61,163 bases of DNA, from positions 1 through 61,163 of the forward strand of contig NZ_JAELUH010000031.1 in assembly GCF_016429215.1 (NCBI RefSeq), given 5' to 3'. The position numbers were made by a program, and so were the translations under genes. Positions 42,705 through 52,546 of the stretch are shown here, piece after piece. Within the stretch, counting starts at the first letter, position 1, and every line of letters starts with the position of its first letter. The DNA is from Herbaspirillum sp. ASV7. Its GTDB lineage: Bacteria; Pseudomonadota; Gammaproteobacteria; Burkholderiales; Burkholderiaceae_D. Under the pieces are notes generated by a model. The model searched no databases, was not told the DNA's origin, and saw only the letters and a list, made by a program, of their open reading frames with translations.

Positions 42705-42729
42705 TCCCCGTCCTGTTGTCGTCGTAAAA

Positions 42730-42764
42730 AAAATCGCGCCGTCCTCCCGGACCGGCGCGATTTT
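42730..42764. terminator. Bidirectional intrinsic terminator
   Basis: AAAATCGCGCCG (42730-42741) pairs perfectly with CGGCGCGATTTT (42753-42764). A-rich DNA before it and T-rich DNA after it make it active in both directions, between the convergent galA and aldolase genes. Confidence 0.9.
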
Positions 42765-42801
42765 CATTGATCGATGGCAGTGATCAATACCCTGCCTGCC
42801 A

Positions 42802-43578
42802 TCACTTCACTGCATAGACCGCCTTCAACATCTTGCGCACGATGGCCTCGAAGAAGATCACGGCGAAGCCGTCATTGCGGATCAGTTGCTGGGTCAGGTC
42901 GGCGCACTTCTGGCGCACGCCGTCGGGCAGCAACTGGTCTTCGCCGCCCATGGCACGGCCCGCCACCTGGATCTCGGCGGCGCGCTGCACCGTCCACAGC
43001 AGGAAGAAGGCGCGCTCGATATCGCTCTCGCATACCGCCACGCCGTGGTTGCGCAGCACCAGGATGTGCTTCTGGCCCAGGCTTTGCAGCATGCGCTCCT
43101 TCTCTTCGGCAAACAGCGTGATGCCTTCGAACTCGTGATAACCGATGCGCCCAAACAGTTGCGCGCCGTAGAAGTCGTTGTGCTCGAAGCCGCTCTTCTT
43201 CATCGTCACCGCCGAGATCGGCGTGGTGTGCGTGTGGATCACGCAGCGCAGGTCGTCGCGGGCGCCGTGGATGGCGCTGTGCAGGGCGAAGCCGGCCGGG
43301 TTGGCCTTGTAGTCGGAGGGCTCGGCCAACTGGCCATCCAGGCCGACTTTCAACAGATTGGCCGGGGTGACTTCGTTGTAGTTCAGGGCGAAGGGATTGA
43401 CCAGGTAGTGATGCTCCGGCCCCGGCACCCGTGCCGAGATGTGGTTGAAGATCATCTCGGTCCAGCCCAGGTAGTCGACCAGGCGATAACAGTGGGCCAG
43501 CTGGATGCGCAGCGCCCATTCCTGGTCGCAGCAGTGGGCCGGCTTATCTGCGCCGTAGCTGTATTGCATGATATTCAT
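42802..43578 (-). CDS. Class II aldolase/adducin family protein
   Basis: The 258-residue protein has the zinc-dependent class II aldolase/epimerase fold, with metal-binding histidines in CVIHTHTTP and LVLRNHGV. Family members cleave or epimerise phosphorylated sugars, or decarboxylate small acids. The substrate is unknown. It starts at ATG 43578 behind GGAG and ends at the terminator shared with galA. It is separated from the PanE-like gene by a REP pair, so it may be expressed alone. Confidence 0.85.
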   Translation of the reverse strand: MNIMQYSYGADKPAHCCDQEWALRIQLAHCYRLVDYLGWTEMIFNHISARVPGPEHHYLVNPFALNYNEVTPANLLKVGLDGQLAEPSDYKANPAGFALHSAIHGARDDLRCVIHTHTTPISAVTMKKSGFEHNDFYGAQLFGRIGYHEFEGITLFAEEKERMLQSLGQKHILVLRNHGVAVCESDIERAFFLLWTVQRAAEIQVAGRAMGGEDQLLPDGVRQKCADLTQQLIRNDGFAVIFFEAIVRKMLKAVYAVK

Positions 43579-43626
43579 TGATGGAACTCCTGAATCGAAA
43601 ACGACGTTCTCTGGAAGTTGGGAAGA

Positions 43627-43734
43627 CCGTTCGGACTGAGTAGGTCCGCAGGACCGTATCGAAGGCGCGCCTATGGTCGATGCATCGATAAAGCGTCTTC
43701 GATACGCCGCTGCGCGGCTACTCAGTCCGGACGG
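43627..43734. repeat. REP pair, copy 3
   Basis: CCGTTCGGACTGAGTAG, a GGTCC/GGACC hairpin and CGTATCGAAGGC form the left arm. TCTTCGATACG, a GCCGC/GCGGC hairpin and CTACTCAGTCCGGACGG form the inverted right arm. The pair fills the gap between the aldolase and PanE-like genes. Compensatory changes in the two hairpins (GGTCC/GGACC) suggest selection on structure. Confidence 0.85.
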
Positions 43735-43752
43735 TAGCCGGGGTATTCCCGC

Positions 43753-44802
43753 TCACGCTGCCTTGGCGGCAGGCTGCGGCTTGTTGTCTTGCTGCGCTCT
43801 CTGCTGCCTCGCCGCCTCACCCCTGAACCGCGCCAGCGATACCATGGCCCGCGTGATCGGCATGGGCAGATCGAAGCGCTCGGCCATTTCCAGGACCGCA
43901 TCACCGATGGCGGCCAGTTCCAGCGGACGACCGCGTTCCCAGTCCTGCAGCATGGAGGTGCGGAACGCCCCCATGGCCTCCCCCAGCTGCACGAAGGTGA
44001 GAGGATCGATATCGACGCGGGCGCCATAGCTGGCCGCCACCTGCAGGGTCTCGCGCATGATCTGGCTGACCACCTCGCGCAACTCCGGCAAGCCGTACAA
44101 CTGCTCCAGCGTGCCCTGGGTGATGACCGACAGCGGATTGGTGCTGATGTTGGCGATGATCTTGGTCCACAGCTTGTCGCGGATGCGGTCGGTGGCGCGG
44201 GCCTCGATGCCGGCAGCCTCGACTGCCGCACGCACCCGCAGCAGGCGCTCGCTCATCTCGCCGGAAGGCTCGCCCAACACCATCAGGTGCGGGTTGACGG
44301 AACGGATCTCGCCCGGTCCGACCACTTCGGCGGTGATGAAGAGCACACTGCCGATCAGGCGCTCCAGCGGCACGGCTGCCGCCAGCGCGCCCTCGGGATC
44401 GACGGCCTTGACCCTCTCCCCGTCGAAGCGCCCGCCCTCGCGGTGGAAATACCACCAGGGCACGCCATTGTTGGTGGGTATCACCACGGTCTGCTCGCCC
44501 ACCATGGGGGCCACCTGCGGCAGCAGGGCTGACATGTCCTGACTTTTGGCGCACAGGAAAATCACGTCCTGCACACCGAACTCGGGCCGGTCGCTGGCGG
44601 CGGGACGGGCCTGGGTAGTGCCGCTGAGGTCGTGCAGGGTCAGGCCGCGTTCGCGGATGGCTTGCAGAGTCTGGCCACGCGCCAGCACGCTGACCTGGTG
44701 GCCGGCCGCCGACAGGCGCACTGCCAGCGTGCCGCCAATGGCGCCGGCACCGGCGATGCAGATGCGCAGCGGGGTGGCTGGGGAAGGAATGTCTTGGTTC
44801 AT
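43753..44802 (-). CDS. Ketopantoate reductase-like protein (PanE/ApbA family)
   Basis: The 349-residue protein has the N-terminal NADP motif GAGAIGGTLAVRL and the ApbA/PanE C-terminal helical domain containing DKLWTKIIANISTNPLSVI. It is slightly longer than E. coli PanE (303). It follows livF by 23 bases, as the last gene of the iacA-liv operon. A ketopantoate role is therefore less likely than reduction of a 2-oxo acid in the pathway. The upstream TTG extension (to 44829) is not favoured. Confidence 0.82.
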   Translation of the reverse strand: MNQDIPSPATPLRICIAGAGAIGGTLAVRLSAAGHQVSVLARGQTLQAIRERGLTLHDLSGTTQARPAASDRPEFGVQDVIFLCAKSQDMSALLPQVAPMVGEQTVVIPTNNGVPWWYFHREGGRFDGERVKAVDPEGALAAAVPLERLIGSVLFITAEVVGPGEIRSVNPHLMVLGEPSGEMSERLLRVRAAVEAAGIEARATDRIRDKLWTKIIANISTNPLSVITQGTLEQLYGLPELREVVSQIMRETLQVAASYGARVDIDPLTFVQLGEAMGAFRTSMLQDWERGRPLELAAIGDAVLEMAERFDLPMPITRAMVSLARFRGEAARQQRAQQDNKPQPAAKAA

Positions 44803-44825
44803 GAGGGGATGTCCAGGGGAAAGAC

Positions 44826-45564
<739 letters not shown>

Positions 45565-45575
<11 letters not shown>

Positions 45576-47418
45576 GGTGTGCTCCTGCCGCCAGCGCGGT
45601 GTCGGGAATGGTCTCTTCATCGGCCGCACCCAGATAGGCTTCCAGCACGGCGGGGTTGTTCTGGATCTCTTCGGGCAGGCCTTCGGCGATCTTCTGGCCA
45701 AAGTCCATCACCACGATGCGGTCGACCAGCTCCATGACGAAGTCCATGTCATGCTCCACCAGCAGGATGGCCATGCCTTCGCTGCGCAACTTGCGCAGCA
45801 GCTCGCCCAGGGCCTGCTTCTCGCCCAGACGCAGGCCGGCGGCCGGTTCGTCCAGCAGCAGCAGGCAGGGGTCGGCAGCCAAGGCGCGGGCGATTTCAAG
45901 GATGCGTTGCTGGCCCAGCGACAGCGAGCCGGCTGGCTCATACATCTGCGCCGTCAGGCCCACGCGCTCGATCTGGCGTGCGGCTTCGGCCAGCAGGCGC
46001 GCTTCTTCCTTGCGGTCCAGGCGCAGCATCGAAGCCAACACGCCGCGCTGGCCGCGCAGGTAGGCGCCGATGGCGACGTTCTCCAGCACCGTCATGCGCG
46101 ACATCAGGCGCACATGCTGGAAGCTGCGGCTCATGCCCAGGCCGGCGATGTGGCGCGAACCGCGTCCGGTCACCTCATGACCACGGAACTGCACACTGCC
46201 CGAGGTCGGCGTATCCACGCCCGAGACCTGGTTGAACAGCGTCGACTTGCCGGCACCGTTGGGGCCGATCAGTGCCAGCACCTCGCCGGCCATGACCTTC
46301 AGGCTCATGTCATTGTTGGCCACCAGGCCGCCGAACTTGCGGGTCACGTTGCGCACATCCAGCACCACCTCGTGGCGGGCCGGCATGGGACGACGCGGCA
46401 GCGGTTCGGCACTGGCATCGATCTGCAGGCGGCGCGCACGCACCGGCACCAGGCGGGCCAGGTAGGGCCACAGGCCATCGCGCGAACGCTGCAGCAGCAC
46501 CACGATCAAGAGGCCGAAAACGATGGTCTCGAAGTTGCCCGAGCGGCCGAGGATGGCCGGCAGCAGGCCTTGCAGCCATTCCTTCAGGACCACGATCAGG
46601 GTCGAGCCCAACACCGCGCCCCATACATTGCTGGCGCCACCGAGCACGGCCATGAACAGGTAGTCGATGCCAAAGCCCAGACCGAAGGGCGAAGGATTGA
46701 CGAAGCGCTGCATGTGCACGTACAGCCAGCCCGACAGCGCCGCCAGCACGGCCGCGATGACGAACACCACGATGCGCATGCGCGCCGTATCGATGCCCAT
46801 GGCCTCGGCCATCACCATGCCACCCTTGAGGGCACGGATGGCGCGGCCTTCGCGTGAATCCAGCAGGTTGTGCAAGGCCGCCACGCCCAGCATCACGGCG
46901 GCCCAGATGAGGCCATAGATGGCACGGTCCGAGGCCAGCGTCACGCCGAACAGGTTCAGCGAAGGGATGCCCGACATGCCGGTCTGGCCGCCCATGCTCT
47001 CCAGCGTGCCGAAGATGAAGTACAGGCTGATGCCCCAGGCGATGGTGCCCAGTGGCAGGTAGTGGCCGGAGAGCTTGAGGGTGACGCTGCCCACGGCCAG
47101 CGCCAGAACTGCGGTGAGCACCAGCGCCACCAGCAGTGCGATCCAGGGCGACTGCATCCACAGCAGGGCATCCGGCAAGGGCAGCACCTTGGCCGAGAAC
47201 GCTGCCGAGATATAAGCGCCCAGTCCGACGAAGGCCGCCTGGCCGAAGCTGGTCAGGCCGGCCACGCCGGTCAGCAGGACCAGCCCCAGCACCACCAGCG
47301 TGGCCAGGCCGATGTTGTTGAGCAGGGTCATGGTGAAGGCCGACGCCACAAAGGGCGCCACCACCAAGAGGGCAACGAAGACGCCCAGGGCGATACGGGA
47401 GGAAATGACGCGCTTCAT
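45565..47418 (-). CDS. livM: Fused LivM permease and LivG ATPase
   Basis: The 617-residue protein joins a LivM-type permease (about 1-320, eight to ten membrane helices; GLTSFGQAAFVGLGAYISA) to a LivG-type ATPase (about 345-600). The ATPase has Walker A GPNGAGKST, an LSLGQQR signature and Walker B LLLLDEPAAG. Both halves look intact and the linker carries an Arg/Pro-rich stretch. The start 47418 follows GGAGGAAG and overlaps livH by 4 bases. Fusion fixes a 1:1 stoichiometry of LivM and LivG. Confidence 0.9.
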
Positions 47419-48449
47419 TCTTCTTCCTCCACATGACGGGTGGACAGCGAGCGCCACAGCAGGATGGGGATGATGAGCACGAACACGATGATTTCCTTGT
47501 AGGCACTGGCCCAGAAGGTGGAGAAAGATTCGATCAGGCCGATCGCCAGCGCCCCCAGGGCGGCGGCCGGATAGCTGACCAGGCCGCCGATGATGGAGCC
47601 GACGAAGCCCTTCAGGCTGATCAGGAAGCCCGAGTCATAGTAGATCGTGGTGAGGGGCGCGATCAGCACGCCCGACATCACCCCGATCAACGACGCCAGC
47701 AGGAACATGGCCTTGCCGGCGAAGACCGGCGAGATCCCCATCAGGCGTGCGCCCATGCGATTGAGCGCAGCCGCGCGCAGGGCCTTGCCGTAGAGCGTGC
47801 GCTCGAACATCACGAACAGGGCCACGATCAGCAGCAGCGACACGCACACCACCCACAGCGCCTGGCTGGAGAAGCGCAAGCTGCCCACTTCCAGCGCCGC
47901 CTCGGTGAAGGGCGCGGTGCGCGCGCCTTCCGGGCCGAACACCAGCAGCGCCACACCGACCAGCGCCACGTGGACCGCGATGGAGACGATCAGCAGCACC
48001 AGCGGCGAGGCGCTGGCGATGGGCTGGAAGGCCAGGCGGTACATCAGCGGCCCCATCGGCACCAGCAGCAGCAGGGTCATGGCGATCTGCGCCAGCATGG
48101 GCAAGGTGGAGAAATTGACCGACAGCGCCACGCCGGCCACCACGGCGGCATAGACCAGCTTGGCCGGGAGCCACAGGCTGGGACGGCGGCGACTGGTGCG
48201 CCACATTTCGTAGAGGTCGAAGGCACAGGCGGCCAGGCACAGGGCCACCAGCAGCCAGGCCACCGTCAGCGGCTGGCCGTTCTGCATCATGCCCATGGTG
48301 AGCGCGCCGAAGGAGACGAACTCGCCCTGCGGGATGAGCAGGATGCGGGTGACGGTGAAGACCAGGACGATGGACAGCGCCAGGAGCGCATAGATGGCGC
48401 CGTTGGTGATGCCGTCCTGCCCCAATAGCGCCACGATGTTGAGATTCAT
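47415..48449 (-). CDS. livH: LivH-type ABC permease
   Basis: The 344-residue inner-membrane permease starts with GITNGAIYALLALSIVLVFTVTRILLIPQGEF, characteristic of LivH, and has about eight or nine helices with the cytoplasmic EAA-like loop RTLYGKALRAAALN. It ends with an acidic EEEE tail that overlaps the livMG start. It partners LivM to form the channel. It is separated from livK by a 325-base gap containing a REP pair. Confidence 0.9.
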   Translation of the reverse strand: MNLNIVALLGQDGITNGAIYALLALSIVLVFTVTRILLIPQGEFVSFGALTMGMMQNGQPLTVAWLLVALCLAACAFDLYEMWRTSRRRPSLWLPAKLVYAAVVAGVALSVNFSTLPMLAQIAMTLLLLVPMGPLMYRLAFQPIASASPLVLLIVSIAVHVALVGVALLVFGPEGARTAPFTEAALEVGSLRFSSQALWVVCVSLLLIVALFVMFERTLYGKALRAAALNRMGARLMGISPVFAGKAMFLLASLIGVMSGVLIAPLTTIYYDSGFLISLKGFVGSIIGGLVSYPAAALGALAIGLIESFSTFWASAYKEIIVFVLIIPILLWRSLSTRHVEEEE

Positions 48450-48614
48450 TGCGACTTCCTTGTGGAGCCGGCGCTGCGATCCAGCCAGGAACGACGCGCC
48501 AGGTTCGGGATGCGTGTGGAGGTGGAGAACTCCGCCAGCCGCACTGACAAAGCTCAGTGCGCCTGGCGAAATGAGTACATCTTGTTGAAAACCATTTGCT
48601 AACCCATCTCACGA

Positions 48615-48740
48615 CCGTTCTGACTGAGTAGGCCCTTTGAGGGCCGTATCGAAGGCGTGCCGACGACGATGCCGACAGCCCCCTGTCCCCCGGCAGGCGG
48701 GCCTTCGATACGCGGCGTTGCCGCTACTCAGGACGAACGG
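48615..48740. repeat. REP pair, copy 4
   Basis: CCGTTCTGACTGAGTAG, a GGCCC/GGGCC hairpin and CGTATCGAAGGC form the left arm; CCTTCGATACG, a GCGGC/GCCGC hairpin and CTACTCAGGACGAACGG form the right. The pair sits between livK and livH inside the operon. REP structures at such sites often stabilise the upstream message, which would raise binding-protein level relative to permease. The rest of the 325-base gap holds nothing I can name. Confidence 0.85.
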
Positions 48741-48774
48741 TCAGGTGATGCGCCAACACCTGCAGGGCCGTCTC

Positions 48775-49941
48775 CTATTTCAACAAGGTCCAGTTGCCGC
48801 CCTTGACGGTGATCAGCTCGCGACCGCGTTCGTCGAAGCCGCTGTGGTCGGCCGGGCTCATGTTGTAGACGCCCTGCGTGCCCACGACTTCCTTGGTCCC
48901 TTCCAGCGCATCACGCAGCGCGGCGCGGAATTCCTTGCTGCCGGGCTTGCCTTTCTTGGCCGCCACGGGAATCGCCTTTTCCAGCAACAGGCCGGCGTCA
49001 TAGACGTTGGCGCCGAAGGTGGCGGGAACGCTGCCATACATCTTCTTGTAGGCCTCGATGTAGTCGGTGGCGACCTTCTTGGAGGGGTTGCTGTCGGCGA
49101 TCTCCGGCAGCACCAGCATCAGGCTGGCCGCCAGGATGGTGCCTTCGACCTTGTTCTTGCCCAGTTGCAGGAAGGCCGGCAGCGCCGCGCCGTGGGTCTG
49201 GTAGAGCTTGCCCTTGTAACCCATGTCGAACAGCGTGGTCTGCGGCAGCACGGTGGCCGCGCCCGGTGCAGCCACCAGCACGGCGTCGGGGTTGGCGCCG
49301 ATGATCTTGAGGGTCTGCGCGGTCACCGAGGTATCGGTGCGCTGGTAGCGCTCGTTGGCGACGATCTTGATGCCATTCTTGGCGGCCAGTTCGCCGAAGA
49401 CCTTGGCCCAGTTCTCACCGAAGGGATCGTTGATGGTGATGAAGCCCACCGTCTTGACCTTGCTCTTGACCATCTGCCCCACCAGGGCATTGGCGATGAG
49501 GTCATCGTTCTGGGTGGTCTTGAAGACCCACTTCTTTTGCTCGGTCATGGGCAGCACCACGGCGGCGGTCCCGACCGGGGCCAGCATCGGTACGCCCGCT
49601 TCGGCGGCGAAGGAGATCACGCCCATGGCATTGGGTGAACCGCTGGGGCCGATGATGGCGTCGACGTTGTATTCGGAGATCAGTTTCTTGACTTCGGTGA
49701 CCGACTTGGTCGGATCGCTGGCGTCATCCAGCGAGATGTATTCCACCTTCAGATCGCCGGCCTTGGTCGGCAGCAGCGGCACGGTATTCTTTTGCGGAAT
49801 GCCCACCAGCGAAACCGGCCCGGTGGAAGAGGTCACGACCCCGATCTTGACCTGTGCGAATGCAGGATTGCCCGCGCCAAGAGCGGCGAAACTCGCCAGT
49901 GCAGCCAGCGTGGAGGTGGCAATCAGGCGTTTGTGCAACAT
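48775..49941 (-). CDS. livK: ABC transporter substrate-binding protein, LivK type
   Basis: The 388-residue periplasmic protein has a signal peptide (about 1-30, ending NPAFAQ) and a type I binding-protein fold (VKIGVVTSSTGPVSLVGIPQ, IIGPSGSPNAMGV, LAPVGTAAVVLP). It captures the substrate for LivH/LivMG/LivF. Placed between iacE and livH, its ligand is probably indole-3-acetate or a related aromatic acid. I start it at ATG 49941 (MLHKRL), which gives a proper signal sequence. It lies 79 bases after iacE. Confidence 0.9.
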   Translation of the reverse strand: MLHKRLIATSTLAALASFAALGAGNPAFAQVKIGVVTSSTGPVSLVGIPQKNTVPLLPTKAGDLKVEYISLDDASDPTKSVTEVKKLISEYNVDAIIGPSGSPNAMGVISFAAEAGVPMLAPVGTAAVVLPMTEQKKWVFKTTQNDDLIANALVGQMVKSKVKTVGFITINDPFGENWAKVFGELAAKNGIKIVANERYQRTDTSVTAQTLKIIGANPDAVLVAAPGAATVLPQTTLFDMGYKGKLYQTHGAALPAFLQLGKNKVEGTILAASLMLVLPEIADSNPSKKVATDYIEAYKKMYGSVPATFGANVYDAGLLLEKAIPVAAKKGKPGSKEFRAALRDALEGTKEVVGTQGVYNMSPADHSGFDERGRELITVKGGNWTLLK

Positions 49942-50020
49942 GTGGTTCTCCCTAGTGTTGATGAGACGGATGGCAGCGACTCCCCGCGCTGCCACCGGTG
50001 GCGTGGACAGCAGCTGGAGC

Positions 50021-50764
50021 TTAACGCATGTACAGGCCGCCATTGATATCGAGGCAGGCGCCGGTGGCCGCGCCGGCATCGGGCGAGGCCAGCAGCAGCA
50101 CCGCATCGGCGATGAAGTCGGGCTCGCCCAGCGCCTTCACCGGGATGTTGGCAATGGTCGCGGCCAGCTTGTCGGCCGGCACGATCTCGCGCACGATGGG
50201 AAGATCCAATGGACCCGGCGAGATCGCATTGACGGTCACTCCGGCACCGGCCAATTCACGGGCGAACACCTTGGTCAGCGTCAGCACGCCGCCCTTGGCC
50301 GCCGCATAGTGGGCACCGGTGGCGGTGCCGCCATTCTGGCCAGCCAGCGAGGCGATGTTGATGATGCGCCCGTACCCCCGATCGGCGAAGCGCTTGCCGA
50401 ATACCTGGCATGCAAGAAACGTGCCCTTGAGGTTGATTGCGGTGACCTCGTCGAACTGTTCCGGTGTGATCTCCATCAACGCTGCCACGCGCGACTGGCC
50501 GGCATTGTTGACCAGCACGGCGGCACCGCCCCAGCGCAGCTCGATGGCGTCGCAGGCGGCGATGAAGTCGGGCTTGCGGCGCACGTCCAGCGCCAGCGCC
50601 ATGGCGGTGGCGCCGCTGGCATCCAGGCTGGCCGCCACGGCCGAGACCAGTTCCAGATCCACATCGGCCAGCGCCACCTTGTAGCCGGCGGCGTGCATCT
50701 TGCGCGCAATGCGCTCTCCCAGGCCGCGTGCGGCACCGGTGACCAGGGCGATCTTCTTGTCCAT
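50021..50764 (-). CDS. iacE: Short-chain dehydrogenase/reductase, IacE-like
   Basis: The 247-residue enzyme has the classical SDR motifs TGAARGLG (9-16), NNAG, catalytic S139, Y153 and K157 (YAAAK). In indole-acetate clusters the SDR IacE acts with IacA in the first oxidation steps. Here it follows iacA and iacB directly: the iacB stop and this ATG are separated by one base. GTG 50773 is a less likely upstream start. The FabG-like sequence alone would not define the substrate; the order iacA-iacB-iacE does. Confidence 0.82.
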   Translation of the reverse strand: MDKKIALVTGAARGLGERIARKMHAAGYKVALADVDLELVSAVAASLDASGATAMALALDVRRKPDFIAACDAIELRWGGAAVLVNNAGQSRVAALMEITPEQFDEVTAINLKGTFLACQVFGKRFADRGYGRIINIASLAGQNGGTATGAHYAAAKGGVLTLTKVFARELAGAGVTVNAISPGPLDLPIVREIVPADKLAATIANIPVKALGEPDFIADAVLLLASPDAGAATGACLDINGGLYMR

Positions 50765-50765
50765 C

Positions 50766-51137
50766 TCAGGCACCCTGGATGATCAGGGCACGGCCCACGC
50801 GGGCTTCGATCTTGCCGTACTTCCAGAGACGGTGTTCACCCACCATGGTGGTGCGGAACAGGTTGCAGGCGGCCACCACCGTATCGAGGTCGGCCACGTC
50901 GGCCATGATGTAGAAGGTCCAGGGCGCGGCGTCGGACTTGCCCACCATGAGGCGGTCGTCATCCATGGTGCCCAGCACCTTGATGCCGTCCATGGTGGCC
51001 AGTGCCGTCATCATCTGGCCATAGGCCTGCCACACCGGACCGGTGTCGGTGGCGGGCAGGTCGAAGAAGTTCTGCGTGACGCCGACGCAGAACAGCACGC
51101 GCAGCGGTTCTTTTTCATTGCTTGGGGTCTGGCTCAT
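50766..51137 (-). CDS. iacB: Small conserved protein, IacB-like
   Basis: The 123-residue protein has no recognised catalytic motif. Its notable stretches are LFCVGVTQNFFDLP, GIKVLGTMDDDRLMVG and NLFRTTMVGEHRLWKYGKIEARVGRA, consistent with a small alpha/beta-barrel-like (dimeric ferredoxin-like) fold. The position between an acyl-CoA-dehydrogenase-like monooxygenase and an SDR matches iacB of indole-3-acetate catabolic clusters, whose biochemical role is still unclear. Assignment rests on context and remembered resemblance. Confidence 0.72.
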   Translation of the reverse strand: MSQTPSNEKEPLRVLFCVGVTQNFFDLPATDTGPVWQAYGQMMTALATMDGIKVLGTMDDDRLMVGKSDAAPWTFYIMADVADLDTVVAACNLFRTTMVGEHRLWKYGKIEARVGRALIIQGA

Positions 51138-51192
51138 GGAGGCTCCGACTGAAAACGGGATATCAGGAAATTCAAACGTACTGGGTCATGCG

Positions 51193-52353
51193 TTACAGGA
51201 AGCCCGGCATCGGCGGCACGCCCAGCGTCACTGCGCCGGCGCCGTCATAGATGCCTTCGCCCAGGAAGGCGTGCTGCTTGACCACGGCGGCATCGCGCAG
51301 GTAGCGCTGCAGGGGATGGCTGCTGTAGATCGCGGTGGTGCCGGCCAGGCCGAACATGGCTTGCACCACTTCGTTGCCGACCTTGGCGATCTCTACCGCC
51401 GTCAGGCGCAGCAGGCTGACCTGTTCGGGCGTGACGGGATGGCCCGCCAGGATCGATTGCCACACTTCATTGGTGGCGTCGTAGAGGAAGGCGCGGGCCG
51501 AGCGCAGGCGCGCCTCGGCCTTGGCCACTTCGATACGCACATAGGAACGGTCGGCCAGCTTGGGCGCGCCGGTGATGGCGACACGGCCGCCCGACATCTG
51601 GTTGATCTCGTCGATGGCGGCGCGACCCACGCCCAGGTTCACCACGGCCAGTACCTGGGCGGCATAGGCGATGGTGGGATAGCGGTACAGGGGTTCGTCG
51701 ATGGTGGCTTCGCCGCCCCGGATGAAGGTCCACTCGTCGGCCACGAATTGCTGCACGACCTTGAGGTCGTGGCTGCCGGTGCCGGCCAGGCCCATGACGT
51801 CCCAGTTCTCGACGATCTCGACCTGTTGCGGCGGCAGCACGGCGGTACGGGGCTTGGAGCCGGCCTGGCCCGGCACGGCCGCACCGATGCCCACGCCCAG
51901 CACGTCGGCGCCCTTGCAGCCGCTGGCGAACTTCCAGGTGCCATTGACGGTCCAGCCGCCCTCGACCTGGGTGGCCGGCTGGATGGGGAAGAGACCACCG
52001 GCAAAGGTCAGGTCGGGGCCCTTGGCATACAGCTGGGCCTGGGTCGCCTTGGGCAAGGCCGCCAGGTAGACCGAGGCCGAACCGAAGCTGGCCACCCAGC
52101 CCACCGAGGCATCGGCTTCCGAGATCTTCTCGATCATCTGCAGGAAGGCCATGGGCGACATGCCGCTGCCGCCGAAGCATTGCGGCGTGGCGGCGCGGAA
52201 CACGCCGACCTTCTTCAACTGCGCGATGAAGTCGCGTGGCACGAAGCGCTGCTGACCGAACTCGTCGCGGCGCGCGCGGATCTCGGCCAGCAGCGGTGCC
52301 ATCGCATCGTCTTCTCGTGCCGCCAGGGCGGCCGGCTTTTCCATCACGGACAT
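51193..52353 (-). CDS. iacA: Acyl-CoA-dehydrogenase-fold flavin monooxygenase, IacA-like
   Basis: The 386-residue protein has the three-domain acyl-CoA dehydrogenase/HpaH fold: N-terminal helices (1-110), a central beta domain (ASGCKGADVLGVGI, NWDVMGLAGTGSHDL) and a C-terminal helical bundle (PLQRYLRDAAVVKQHAFLG). It lacks the catalytic Glu context of true acyl-CoA dehydrogenases, as in group D flavin monooxygenases. IacA hydroxylates indole-3-acetate at C2 with reduced flavin from a partner reductase. It is the first gene of the minus-strand arm and is divergent from the PAS kinase; GGAG precedes ATG 52353. Confidence 0.8.
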   Translation of the reverse strand: MSVMEKPAALAAREDDAMAPLLAEIRARRDEFGQQRFVPRDFIAQLKKVGVFRAATPQCFGGSGMSPMAFLQMIEKISEADASVGWVASFGSASVYLAALPKATQAQLYAKGPDLTFAGGLFPIQPATQVEGGWTVNGTWKFASGCKGADVLGVGIGAAVPGQAGSKPRTAVLPPQQVEIVENWDVMGLAGTGSHDLKVVQQFVADEWTFIRGGEATIDEPLYRYPTIAYAAQVLAVVNLGVGRAAIDEINQMSGGRVAITGAPKLADRSYVRIEVAKAEARLRSARAFLYDATNEVWQSILAGHPVTPEQVSLLRLTAVEIAKVGNEVVQAMFGLAGTTAIYSSHPLQRYLRDAAVVKQHAFLGEGIYDGAGAVTLGVPPMPGFL

Positions 52354-52546
52354 TGCATTCTCCAGGTTGCTTGCATCAGAATGAAGTCGAGTGTAGGGAG
52401 CGGCGTTGCCCGGTTCAATCGGGAGCGCTGCAGCTTTTTTAGGGGATGAGGAGGCCTCTTCTAAAGAAAACCCCTAGCCGCCCGCCCCCGTTCCCAACCC
52501 CAGCTGCAAGCCAGGACTGTGATTGCCTACCCGGTCCCGGACTTGC

